A stretch of DNA of 64,000 nt, from NCBI GenBank assembly GCA_017591395.1, contig WEDG01011723.1, forward strand, positions 48,622-112,621, in the 5' to 3' direction. The stretch's first letter is position 1; every line of letters starts with the position of its first letter. Below the pieces are notes generated by a model. It worked only from the letters and a program-made list of their open reading frames with translations, made no database searches and was not told where the DNA came from. Below, in pieces: positions 31,973-44,229 of this stretch. This DNA is from Schistocephalus solidus. Taxonomy: Eukaryota > Platyhelminthes > Cestoda > Diphyllobothriidea > Diphyllobothriidae. A program made the position numbers and the translations under genes.

Positions 31973-32974
31973 GTAGTAAGACCTACGTCTGTCCGTCTGT
32001 GCTGTTTAGTTATTAACATCGTGCTAGAAGCCTCGGGATCTTTTATCTGGATCGGTTTTTGTGGTTTGCGCTGCTACCGTCTTCTCTGGCGCGTTCGCTG
32101 CAGGCGCTGGTTGAGTCACGCTTGCAGCACAAGAATGAGTCATTCGCGGACGCGGTTAGCCCCGGACGAAATCGATGTCCGAGTGGACAGATTGGCAGAC
32201 GCCTTGTTCGCGTTGGTGCGCCGAGTTTACGCGGGGGGTGACGGACGATCAGATTAGGTGCATCCTAACGATTCTGCCGTGAGCAGAATTCCAACTCCGA
32301 GAAGATCGAGGGGTAAGAATGGCATGAAAGAGGAAATGGTAAACTCATTCTCCTGACGCCTGCCACCCTCCCTCCCCCCATCCTCGCCTACCTCACTCCC
32401 GGATAATGAAGATTTTTAGCAAAATAAACGCGGGGACGGTCCTGGAGGCGCATGTGGCCACGCCCACGTAACCAGGGTTATTCAGGCAGCATCCCCTGTT
32501 TCCCCCCGTGCCTACTGATTTTTAAGTTCCTCAGAAAATAATTGCTAACTCGGAGTAAATCAGTCTATTTGAAGGTTTATAGGCGTAGACTGAAAGTTGA
32601 TATGAATATTTCGGACCGACTTATCTCAGCCACAGCGAGGTAACCACGTAATAGTTATTAAACTGTCAACAGGTGGCCAGTAGTATATTTAGAGGTTACA
32701 TGTGGAGCCATACTCTCAGCACAGGGACGAGCTATAAGCCCAGACACTTGTTTTGTCGGTATGCTGCCGCTGCGAGGGGTCCGATGAATTGCTGAGGAGA
32801 GTAAAAAGCAGCAATTTGCCAGAAACCGCATAGAGAACGCTGGGGGACCCACTGATGAGCCGGAACCCTCGCAGCTGTGGTAAACAGTGACAGCATACCG
32901 GCGAAACACGTGACTGAGCTTTTAGCTACTACCTGTGCTGTGAGTATGGTTCCATCTGTAACCCGTAGAGGAGA
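31973..32974. other. Unassigned
   Basis: An open plus frame at 31796-32257 ends EIDVRVDRLADALFALVRRV but has no recognised domain. The remainder shows no gene. Confidence 0.35.
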
Positions 32975-33398
32975 GTGGGAGGAGGGAGGAGGAGGAGGAG
33001 GAGGAGGAGGAGGGAGGAGGAGAAGGAGGAGGAGGAGGAGGAGGGAGGAGGGAGGAGGAGGAGGGAGGGAGGAGGAGGAGGAGGAGGGAGGAGGAGGAGG
33101 GAGGGAGGAGGAGGGAGGAGGGAGGAGGAGGAGGAGGAGGGAGGGAGGAGGAGGAGGGAGGAGGGAGGAGGAGGAGGAGGAGGAGGGAGGAGGAGGGAGG
33201 GAGGAGGGAGGAGGAGGAGGGAGGGAGGAGGAGGAGGAGGAGGAGGGAGGAGGAGGGAGGGAGGAGGAGGGAGGAGGAGGAGGGAGGAGGAGGGAGGAGG
33301 AGGGAGGAGGAGGGAGAGGAGGAGGAGGAGGGAGGGAGGAGGAGGAGGAGGAGGGAGGAGGAGGAGGAGGGAGGAGGAGGAGGGAGGAGGAGGAGGGG
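32975..33398. repeat. GGA/GGGA polypurine minisatellite
   Basis: About 420 bp of almost pure GGA and GGGA units on the plus strand (CCT on minus). The long Glu/Gly/Arg and Pro/Ser/Leu frames over it are compositional artefacts. Confidence 0.95.
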
Positions 33399-34089
33399 AG
33401 ACGCATGATATCTGCTAGACATGGGGATGGAGTTTGAAAGGCTAGACGCCTTCTCAGCTCTCTAAAGGTCAACTGTGTACGTGCGACCCGAATTTCCGTT
33501 TCAAAAGAGGGCGTCGGCAAGCGACTGTTCTCACATGTCGTTAAATATACGGTAGAAGTAGGCATTACGTCCAGAAACAGTGAGCCGAAAGTCTCAAACG
33601 TGTGCAAATCCCGAAAGCCGATGGCATTCAAAAAAGGAAGAGAAGCAGCCCTGTATAACGCAACCCTATGGATAAGAATGTTGGGGATGATGATGAGAAC
33701 GACGACGACGATGATGCTGCTGCTGCCGATGGATGATGATGATGACGATGATGTTCATTATGATGTTCATGATGATCATGAGGATGATGCTGATGATGCA
33801 ACAATATTAAATACTTTGGTTCGCACTATCGCCTTTTATGATCCATCGGTTAATAAAATAACAAGTTCTTGAAGCATAATCCTAGAAAGTAGATGAAGTC
33901 TTGGCTGAACTATTGGGAAAGCAATGGAACCGAGTTCGTCTCAGTCAGACGTACAGTAAGTTGCCTATCGCATTGAACGTTAAACAAAATTCTGAAATGC
34001 GTTTTCCAAGGTAGCGCATTCACGTCAAGATGCCAGCATTTTAACGAGCCTCTCTCTGACCACCAGCACAAATAGCCCTGTAACAAATA
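33399..34089. other. Unassigned, with GAT-type simple repeat
   Basis: A degenerate GATGAT/GACGAC trinucleotide repeat runs at about 33680-33805 and yields an Asp-rich frame. Nothing else recognised. Confidence 0.5.
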
Positions 34090-34650
34090 GCTACTTAAGT
34101 AGTATGCATTTCCCCTAATGATCTTCAGAGTCCCTATAAGAAAATAAACGAAAATATTCTTTCGTATATTCAGTTGGTAGCTAATCACGTCTTCAAATCG
34201 TACACTTGAAGAAAGCCCAACGTTCGATTTAAAAAAAACACTTTTCCAATTTCGGATTAATTTCGGACCCTGATCAGTCGCTCAACATGCTATTTAAGTT
34301 TCAAACTGCATGCTGTATACATTCCCTTTAAGGAAAATCACCCATTTCTCTGCGCTATGATGATGTCACATTGCGCTCAAAAAATTATGCATGGGATGTG
34401 GACCATGTTGTATACTTTATAAGCAGCAGTGATAAATTGACAAGTACGAGGCATGATTAAAAAAACTGTTTTTAAATATAAACATTGAAGAAGACGTAAC
34501 ATGCTAGCAAATGAGATTAAGAACAGATATTTTCATGTGCGATTTCTATAAAATAGATTTGAATTTATAAGAGCGTCAAAACGCCTATAGAAAAATGCAT
34601 ACTAAGAAAGCAGTGGCTGGAAGGCAGGTCATTCAAAAGCCGGCATCCTG
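34090..34650. mobile_element. Non-autonomous inverted-repeat element, copy 2
   Basis: Homologous to 976-1560: shared AACGAAAATATTC/ACGAAAATACTC, GTTGGTAGCTAATCACGTC, GTTTCAAACTGCATGCTGTA and GAAGAAGACGTAA. The right end (CTATAAAATAGATTTGAATTTATAAGAG at about 34546-34573) is the reverse complement of the left end of copy 1. Confidence 0.55.
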
Positions 34651-36326
34651 AGGTGAATGAGCTATCTTGGGATTAGGCTGCACAATTAAACTTAAACTCC
34701 AGTATCTTTTTCGAAACGAAATCGAATTTCAGAAGTTCGGTTGACAGTTCACGAGATCGGCAATCAACTGTAGGTGGATGATAAGTGCGCCTAGCCGTAA
34801 GGAATGAGTTATATGGCCCCCTAAATAGGACACGGAAGTGGGAAGGCCCCGCCCACTGCGCATAACTCCTGTGTCCTACCACCAGCGACAGCCCTCAAAT
34901 AAATCTAAACTGTAGTCCTGATAAGTACTCTGTAAGGATATGTTACGTAGACGGGGTGTGGTTAAATATGCAAGACTCGCTACTACATTTATTTATATGG
35001 GTGTTGTTCGGTTAAGTTCATCCTTGGCTTAGTTTTAGGCTTAGCGGTGGGGTTAAAGCTAAGATTATGTTTACAGTTAAGGTTTGGATGGGGGTTGTGT
35101 TTAGGGTTAAGGGCCTGCGTCCCGTATAACTCTTATTACCATTAATTGCACGCGTGATCTGTTGCTGGCCCCGACTGCATATCGTTGCCATTAACCTCTA
35201 CCCGTACTCTAAAACTCAAGCTCAGAATAATCAATAAACTGTTCCGATTCTCGATCAGTCTCCTTCTTTACGCATGCAAGCAACGTAAAGTCTGTGCTTC
35301 GTCTGTAGGTCAGGCCAGGCCACTCTAAAGGGACCTTGATCAAGTCTGCTAGCCACGGAGAGATTTTTAATGTTGGACTTCGCTGTCAGTCAGGCGGTTC
35401 TCTCGTTACGCTTCTCCCACAGACTTACTCAGCACGCTCAGCGGAAGGTGGCTGCTAAGCTGGTGAGGTTTGTGGACTAAACCGGGGGCGGGGGGTCACG
35501 CGAAGCAAGATCTTGGGGGGAATGAAGAGAAGGAGCAGCTACTAACCGCACAGACGCACCGCCGACAGCGTAAATCAGAGGATGACGCTTGTTTAAGACA
35601 GAGGGCGGGAGGAGAGGGGTAGAAAGAGGTGAGGCTGAGGTCAACAGCCAGCGGGGTGTCGATATCTGTATGACACGTGCGAGGAGGTAACAACAGAGCT
35701 AGGGGACGCGCCTGTAGCAAGAGAACGTAGTAATGACAGAGACGGAGACAGTCCTTAAGCGACAGGGTGGCCAGCAGAGGCAGAAAGAATGCAGCTAAAT
35801 GACACCGACGGTCTCGAATAGCAGTGACGACACAAGATCACGTCCCACCCTGCGCGACTGTCTAGTTTTTTTTTAAAATAAAATAAAGCAAAACAAAAGC
35901 TAGGCGATGAAAAGGAGGCGTGAGGCTAGAGCCCAGGCGTCAGCGCGCGCCGGGCAGTCGGACAATAACAACGAGCAGGCGAACACCAATCATCGAATAG
36001 TAGGTGAAGCAGATGAGTCATGGCCATATCAGACGTGTGTACGCACGCGGCGATATGACGACCACCAGGCCTCTCGCAGCGACTGCACACAAGGGCGCTG
36101 CTGTCGGATGGGATAGCGGAAACAGCGAATAAGTACAGCGCTCTTGGAGAAAAAACAACGGACGTGTGTTCCAACGAGGCTGGGCCTCTGGGTGCGCAAC
36201 TCCCAACCGGGTTAGAGGCTAGAAGATTCGGTGAACAACCAAATCAAGATGAAAGCAACTGCGCAAACAACTAGGGTAGGGTAATGCGACAGGCAGTATG
36301 AGGGCAAACTAACACCACACATGACG
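34651..36326. other. Unassigned, with TTAGGG-like tract
   Basis: 35010-35125 is a degenerate GGTTAAGG/GTTTAGGGTTAAGGG tract. The rest has only motif-free ORFs. An A-rich stretch at about 35866-35895 is compositional. Confidence 0.4.
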
Positions 36327-36850
36327 GAGGCAGAGCAAACGGCATGCAACGGAGATGCAACTATATCCGGGAATTACTATGTGTCACTGGGGCATCGAAA
36401 TGGCCATTTTTGAGTCATATGTCGTCGTCAGACAACTGCATTCGAACCCCACACCGAAAGGAACATAGCTAGTACCTCAGGCATGGGATTTCATTCTGCG
36501 CATCGGGATAGGGAACAGTGGGGATCGTGTAAGAGTGGCGCTCATCAAGCCAGACCCGTTGAAGGACGGAAAAGTGCATGTCACGTAGTCTAGGAGCTCC
36601 GCAACATTCCACATGCAGGCTAGATCGGTAAGCATATCCGTGACAAACTGGAAATTTGAGCTCCCCCCCCCCCCCCCCCCCCAACAAAAAACTTGACGCT
36701 GATACATGTCTATATATTGTTAATACGAGGGTTATAAAATGTAGGTTTTGTTGAACGAGACGACCGTATGAGGCGGTCAGCATACATCTACCACTGTTAA
36801 TAACTAGGATAATGCTGAAGAGGGAGGACGTGGAGGAGGAGGTGGAGGAG
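36327..36850. repeat. Dispersed ~470-bp repeat, right copy
   Basis: Partner of 2187-2660. It contains a 20-base C run at 36663-36682, against 9 C in the left copy, and about 17 bp of extra sequence around 36374. It continues into a GGA-rich stretch up to about 36875. Confidence 0.75.
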
Positions 36851-38969
36851 TAGGGGGGGAGGAGGAGGAGGGGGGATTCTAACTGCAATTCAGAAGATGT
36901 TCAAGTAATGTTGTGCAGTGCCAACAGCTCACGACAGGGGAAAAGAAACGCAGAAGAGTCGATGGGGTTGGAGACAAGCGCGCAGAAAAAGCACAATGTG
37001 GCTAGTTTCGAAGTGCACAAACACTAAGCTTCGAAAGTGGCGTGTGTGGATGGAAGGAAGCTGTGCGAGGTAAATGCGCACCTACAAGTGAAATGCGGAT
37101 ACCGGACACCGTAACGTGCCCACAAAATGGAGGGCTCATATTCACCGGAACGCTGATGATGCTGATCATTATGCGCACTTGCAGCGACATCCGATATCCT
37201 GCGCCTTCCGCTAACGCACCTCTACAAGCTGATTACTGCGTCGGTATGAACCGAACGGTAACAGTGTTAGTGTTTTGTCAGCTGCACCCAAAGAGGAAAG
37301 ATTGTGTCAAACAGGTTTTTTTTCTGATTGGTAATCACATACGAAGGCTAAAATGAACTCAATAAATGCGCATCGGTGAGCTATAGGCCCGGCGTGCTGT
37401 CTCCACTCCTTCCCATCCGCAGTTAAAGTTTGCAGCCAATAGTTGAATACTCAAATTGCCAGCGAAAAGGGAGGTGGATTCGTTCCTTCACTGCATTCTT
37501 CTAGGCAAACCGGCAGTCTTTCAGCAACAACAAGTTCCACTCCCATGTAGCGCTTAACAGAAACTGGACGAATTTACCGGTTTCCATAGTAAAAAGGAAA
37601 GAAAATGCTAACAACTGCTTCATTTGAGTCAATTTTAGTGACCCAAAACAACCATGGGGGCGGGGGGAAGGCACAGACACACGAGAAAAGGTCGGCAAAA
37701 CAACTTACTACCATAACACCTGCCTGTAAAATACCTGCAAAGCGAAAGGTCAATCCTGTCTCAGTTTAGGGAAGAAATGTGATTATTTATATTACACTCA
37801 TGGGCACATATTCAGCAGGGCGTTTTTAATTGATAAAATTGGATGCCTTAGAGTATTCCGAAAGACGGCGATCAGACTAGAGCATAGTTAAACCATTGAC
37901 GATAAGTAAAAAGGAACCACTGTCGCTTTCAACGCTACTCATGGGATCGGTGGGACACATTATTAGGGCCGACAACGCACTTGGCCAACAATTCCTAATC
38001 CTACATCTAAGTTGGAGAAAGAGAGAGAGTTGACCGAAAAATTGACAGGATGTGACGTTACTTAGGTTTTCCGGCGTTTATTTGCGCGCGATCGAAAGAG
38101 TGGAGTGTAACCACAGCGCGAAAATTTACTAAGGGCCAAAAATTGGACTGAAAATTCGGATTCAAGATGAGGTTTTACGATCAAAAGGAGCGTACTCCGG
38201 GTTCCAGTGATGAGGTTAGTTAAATATATTCCTGTGAGATATCATCAGCTTCCCGTTGTGCATATTCCTGGCTTCCTGACAAAGATGACACTCTTTTAAT
38301 CAGATTTTAACATTTTTTTTACAAGTTGAATGCAGCATGGTTTTAGAAAGCGACGCTAACATTTAAGTGAAACGGCTGCAAGGTAGTCGACCTCGATAAA
38401 ACCTCAAGCGATGCCTGTAGACACGCAGCCGAGCGTGACATCAAATTTGGCGAGTTCCAGCGAGTCTCCTCTCCGATGGTCAGGGTCAAGTACTAGCAGA
38501 CTAGAAGCAGCCTCAAAATCTCTATGGCAGCGTTAATTCAAGTTTTGTGCGGTAAATGGATGGCATTGTATATAGGCCAATAATGCAAAGCTCACAGAAC
38601 GGACGAAGGAAAATATGTCCCAAACACTCGGATGATGCGGTACCTGGGCAACATCGTCACCTAGAACAAGCAGTCTTATTTGGGCCGAAGTCCATATACG
38701 CTCTGAAGCAGGGATGGGGTAGAACTTCCGCTTGACCCTGCAGTCAGAGGCATGACCCAGCAAAAACTACCGTAGAAGCCAGAGTGAGCTTATATTTGGC
38801 GCACACAAATCAGCAATGATCAGGATGGCGTAATGAAATCATGCGCGTAGTCATGGCTAGTCGATGGACGCTCTCGTGCGTTTTTGGCATTGCTATTCAC
38901 TCAGAGTCCTCTAGCGGTCGAAATCCACTAATGACTGCTGTAAAAGGTAAAGTACTGCTCTTGTAATTA
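36851..38969. other. Unassigned
   Basis: No gene or repeat family recognised. Confidence 0.35.
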
Positions 38970-39801
38970 CTTACTTGTACTTGTTATGGCTGCGATCATG
39001 CCTGATCTAGCTGGCCTCGATTATTTCATGGATTGTGCCGCTCCACGTTTGAAGATCCGAAGGTCCAAGAACAACTTCCATGTCCTAACGAACTGTGTCG
39101 AGCCAGGTTTTGAGCTGACCTCCTCTTCCACGTCTCCAATTGGGACGTGGGGCCGGTTCAAGGGCAGTAATACTGAGCTCGTAAGGTGGGCGACGAAGAA
39201 CGTGCCCGAACCACCTCAGTCGTCGTGCTTGGATGGCTTGGGATATCCTTGAAATGTTTTCGCAGCGAGTGCGGACTGTCTCATTTGAGACGAAGTCTGT
39301 GTACTTCACTCGGAGGATGGGTCTCAAGCAGTGGTGATCAAATGTCTCCTGTTTTCACTCATTTTCCACGCATGTAGCCCAGCATTCACATCCATAGAGA
39401 AGGACAGACCGGACAGACGCACGGTATACGCGAATCTTTGTGGCGATAGAAATGTCGCGTCTGGTCCACAGGCACTTTCTAAGGCTTGAGAAAATCCGAC
39501 GAGCAGCATCGATTCGTGAGACAATGTCATTCGTACTCTGTCCATTCGGCAGCAACCTCACCCCAAGGTATTTGCAACTGTCTACCTCTTCAAGTTGACA
39601 GCCATCAACCTCGAGAGGCGCTTTCTCCTGGGCAGGGATGCAGCTTGAAAAAACGTTAGCCTTCCCCGCATTGAAGGACAAGCCGACCGATTTAGCGACT
39701 TCATTCACCTGCGACACCACAGACTGCAGATCACGAAAGTTTGAAGCTAGTAAGGCGAGATCATCTGCCCTACGGGGCAACGGATGATTGTGCCACCCCA
39801 C
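38970..39801 (-). mobile_element. Non-LTR retrotransposon RT C-terminal fragment
   Basis: Minus frame 39801-39355 starts within the RT catalytic motif (ADDLALLASNFRDLQSVVSQ). It continues with VDSCKYLGVRLLPNGQST, ARRIFSSLRKCLWTRRDISI and SVLLYGCECW. After a frame change, 39327-39085 adds ARRLRWFGHVLRRPPYELSI, the conserved LINE C-terminal tail, followed by GGQLKTWLDTVR and a stop. The part upstream of ADD is missing, so this is a 5'-truncated dead copy. The same family occurs at 44230-45190 in the opposite orientation. Confidence 0.85.
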
Positions 39802-41774
39802 TTACCGGCAACGACCTATTGTAGGACTCTAGAAACGTACATAATCAATTTGTAGGCGTGCAACACGGGAACGGTGGCAAAGGGGACAGGGCAGTTTAGA
39901 GGACCGAAAATGGCGGGGGTGTCGGCAGTTAAAAGAAATGTATAAACCCATCGTCAAGGTACAAGTGAGCTGGTCTCTAGCACCGAAGTAGACCGCAGTA
40001 TACACCTACCTTTCCACGCCAACCTAACCCTAACGTCAAACCTAGCCCTAATCCTGCTCATTGTGTTCCTTGCTGGGTTATAGGGGTTGAACAAGCCGAG
40101 TCCTCTTCCACAGTTGCAGTGGAAGAAAGCATAATTTCCGGATGCAACTGTGAAATCTCGAGTAGTCGACTGTGGGGTACTAGAGATGACTCAGTAATTG
40201 TGTGGGGCAGACAAACAACCTGACAGACCTGGCAGACTGACAACCTGAATTATTGCATCCTACTGCAACTACTGACTGCAAAGCTAGACCGCCGGGTGTC
40301 TGTTTTTCGGTACTTGGTTATGCTGGTCTGTCCGAGCTTCACGATATCAGGACGTCTGGTAGTTTTCAGACATGTGGAGGGAAGAACATATGCTACTGCA
40401 TGGATTACCGGTTTCGGTCTAATGTAGCAGAAGGGCACAGAGCCAACAGGTATACGACGCAGGAATGCCGAAAAGGTCAGAGGAGATGATTTTATTTGGC
40501 GAAAGTCAGCAGGCTTACGCCCCCATGCTGCATTTTATGGGTCGCCTAGCCCAGTCATACCATTCATTCACCGGTACCTATGAGCAAGCCGAGGGTATTA
40601 CGGATGTTAGTCAGCTGCTTCAGCAGATATGAGCACGAGCCTTTATTGCTCAGGCGTAAACACCAAAGACAGAGATTGTTGGAGAACGGTATTCCTTTTC
40701 GATCATCGACCTGCACGCAGGCGAGCGATGATTGGTCCAGAGGCTACGAAAGGGCGATCGTTTAACTGCATCTCCAGCAAAGGAGGGATATGAAACGCTG
40801 TGGTAGAGGAAACAGCCGTTTACACTGTGACCTTGATTGTTCAGACATGCAAATGGAGCCAGTGAAGAATTTGAAGCATCTGGGGTGACCGAATTTTCGT
40901 GGTTCCGGCATTAAATATTAGAGGTGAAGTCCGGACTGAGTAGTAAAGTTTACTTAAGATTCCCCAGCACGACCGAACAGGAGGTAGTGGGTTCTTGTGG
41001 ACGTCATAGTATAATTAATTTCGGACAGTCATTGGCAACGTGGGAGGCTGCGGCATTGGCTACTTCTCAGGTGCTAACGGACAAAATAATTTTAATGTCC
41101 CAAGTCAAGTCGACCTCAGCGAATCCGACACAGACTCGTAAGTTCTCTAAGGCCCTTGGTAGATATGGCATAAACATCGCAGGCAGGGTGTATTTTTGAA
41201 TACTTTGCCCTGACTATTAGGGACTGCATTCGGGTTCAGTAAGTTATTGCGATTATTATGTAATGTTCTACTCGAACCAGCGATGAGGGCACTGAGCTAT
41301 TCGTGAAATATTTAAGTAAAAATAAATCATAGTCCTGCTTAATCTCTCCTTGTATTCGATAGAGAGCCCTGAGAACGGTTCGAAAGAGGGGCAGAAATAA
41401 GACTGAGAGCAGAACCCCAAAAAAAGACAAATGTACCAGAGAGGATCAGTCGGTAAAAGTTGCAACAACACGCGCACAGGAGGCTACCAATACCCTCGGA
41501 GTGCCACTGGTCGCACGTAATCAGGGGTGTGCAAATCATAGCTCTGCCGTTGTTCAACCGGATATCGGTTGTGTGCAGTGGCTAGTTCGGTAATATTTGA
41601 TTGTAATTCCTGGATACGAAGGTAGACTCCGGGATCACGCCGAGCGCAGGCGGCGGGTGAGGCCTTATGGCAAGGCGGGCAGTATTTGGTAGGTCGTACT
41701 GCCGATGTGGCTTGTGACCGGATAACTCGGTCCCCTTGGTCAGTACTGTGGCCATGTGCGTGTGTCGTGTCCGG
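39802..41774. other. Unassigned, with short telomere-like tract
   Basis: 40015-40062 carries CCTAACCCTAAC and GCCCTAATCC words. An inverted word pair around 40105-40155 (CACAGTTGCAGTGGAAG and GATGCAACTGTG) is weak. No gene is supported. Confidence 0.35.
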
Positions 41775-42365
41775 CCGCGCCAGCCACCTGCGCCCTCTCC
41801 CATCTCCGGTCTTCTTGACTCTGTCATGACACCGGGCTCAGGTGGGGGAGGATGATAGAGTGTGGTAGATGCAGCGCAAGTCTACTATCACTTTAAACTA
41901 ATTCACGCGCAAGTCACCGTTCCTGCACTAACCTTGTGTGGAGCATACGGTGGACCTCGACGTAATCGACGGTTGAACTGTCGTGTATGTCGTGCCCCCT
42001 AAACGGGCCACGTGGTAGATGTGTTGGAGCAGCACGGGGACCACATCAAGGCACGGCAGGCGTTATTCGGGTTGCGCTCCCAGCACAAATGCCGAACATG
42101 GGGGTTGATGTGGTGGCACGCCTAGGAGCAGCTGGAACCTAGAGGCCCTGGCCGCGCCAGCCACCTGCACCATCTCCCCTCTCCGGTCTTTTTGACTCTG
42201 TCTTGGCACCAGAAATGGTTGGGGGAAGATGAGAGAGTGCGGTAGATGCAGCGCAAGTCTACAATCACTTAAAACTAGCCCACGCGCAAGTCACCGTACC
42301 TGCACCACCCTGCTGTGGAGCGTACGGTGGACCTCGTCGAAATCGACGGTCGAAGTATCGTGTGC
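41775..42365 (+). repeat. ~377-bp dispersed repeat, dimer
   Basis: CCGCGC-CAGCCACCTGC at 41775 and 42152. The first unit is complete (TCTTCTTGACTCTGTCATGA, GTAGATGCAGCGCAAGTCTA, CGTTATTCGGGTTGCGCTCC, GGAGCAGCTGGAACCTAG); the second stops after GTACGGTGGACCTCGTCG. 42366-42610 is a further, strongly diverged relative. Confidence 0.85.
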
Positions 42366-42610
42366 AGATGAGGAGACTGGCTCAAGGACTGGGAGTCACG
42401 CGTAATATCTCATTCTTAATGTGGTCTCTACGGTAGACTGGCTGTTTAGCTTGGGCAGCCACTGCGACCATACGCACCTCTGATCTTCTGGTAGTCGTCT
42501 TTTAGCGGAATCTGTCTCAGAATAAACTAATTCGCGCGAAACTGACTGTTGTTGCACCCACTTTCTGGGTCGCAGACGGTAGGCGTCATCGTCCGAAATG
42601 GTCGAACCCA

Positions 42611-44229
42611 TGGTTCGATAACTTTTCGTGGCTAAATTACTTCTACAGCCTCGGTTCATCCACGCCGCAGGTATTGTTGCTGCATGGGTCACAATTGACC
42701 ATCTCACAGAGCCGAGGAGTTTACTGGCATCGCCGACTGTGAGGTCATCGTCGGGTTGGCCGAGAGCAGGCTGCGACGGACTGGAAACAAGTCCACGGCT
42801 GGCAGTGATGGCTAGTCTCCGTGCTCGCGAGGCGCAGTAATCGGAGCTCGTCAGTGTTGAGGAGGCGGCAAATGAAACGAAAGCTGTTACTGTGCAACTG
42901 ACTAGCCACAACGGCGCGCGGACAGATAATCAGACAGAGAGATCGCGGAGCATGCATAGGTGACGCTGCGAAGGGAATCTACGATGGGCGTGCAAGTTAA
43001 AAAATATCACCAAGTGTGTTCTCTGTCGCCGGGGGTATGAGTAAGCAGCACACAACTAAAGGTAAACAATACTGGGTCTGCACTGTCGGACAGAGTAAGC
43101 TGACACACGCATGGGTGCACACAAGCTTGTCGGACAGACTAAAGGCCTGGATGTTCCAAAAGGCTACCGCAGCAGGCTTCTTCGGGCTCCCACAAAGTTC
43201 CCTTCACTTCTCCCGCTTACAGGGCAATTGAAGTAACCAGTGGTCATCTGGCAAGTGGCATTTGGCGTTCTACCTTGATTGTACGCTCTTTAGAGTCCAC
43301 GCAGGCTGCCGCAAGCGAGAAATCCCTAAAAATGTAACTACAAAGACAATGGAGAGCGGAGGAGAATGACCATTTTGGGTCCCCAGTTAGTCAAATCGGC
43401 GAGATTATGGAGTTCAAGACCGAAGCTCAACAGCAAAAGGCAAAACTTTTGCCTCGTTTAGCGAATAGTCTGAGACCTGCGAACACCGCCTCAGGTGAAT
43501 CAGGTGGATAATTTAGTAGGAGTAAGGCACCTTTACGGAAGTGAGTAACGGAGGATTATGAAAACCACCTTGAAAAAGAAAACAATGTAGACATGCCTCG
43601 CGCACTGAGAAAAAGGACATACGAGGCAACGTACACTGAGACATATGCAGATGGGAAGCAAGATGACTGCACGATTGCGTCGAGAGAAAAAAAAATTAGC
43701 ATATACCCGTGTTGAGAGGTGAGAAAACTTAAAAACATGTGGGAATTGTTTTCGGAGATCAGCGTGAGTCTAACCAGAGCTATACTTCGGTAGACAACGG
43801 AAACACAAAAAACTTGATGCCTAAGAACGAGGGCATCCAATCAGAATAAAGGCAAATCATCTTGTGCCCTCCGGCCCAGCGACTCATTTCAGTTGCTGGG
43901 AAGCAGGAATACTTGTATAACGCGCCAAACGTTTCGCCTAGCAGACAACGGTCTGCAGCGCACACTGTGTGCATAGGTTACTTCAACCCCAAACGTGAAA
44001 TGCGTTTAGGTTTTGAAGGTAACCAATGCTGTGGGGGATGAGAGCTGAGTATACTGAGAAGAAGTAAGCGTTTGCGTTTACGGGGTCACGTCCTACTCGC
44101 TCTACTTGGTGCCAAGGCAGTAGCGGGGGATGGTGGAGATCACCTTGTTGAAGTGACAGCATTGGTTAGTACACGCTGACCCCGGCAGGGCGTGCGGTTC
44201 TCGCCTATAGAGTATACGAATCAGTAATC
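42611..44229. other. Unassigned
   Basis: No supported gene; ORFs are short and overlap on both strands. Confidence 0.35.

Noticed and set aside
32732..33631. 299-codon Pro/Ser-rich and 186-codon Gly/Glu/Arg-rich ORFs
   Set aside because: They are translations of the GGA/GGGA simple repeat in different frames; no ordinary codon usage or domain outside it.
33800..33815. Hammerhead from CTGATGA in the GAT repeat (also 37155 and 45549)
   Set aside because: No GAAA at suitable distance; the word is expected in GAT-rich DNA.
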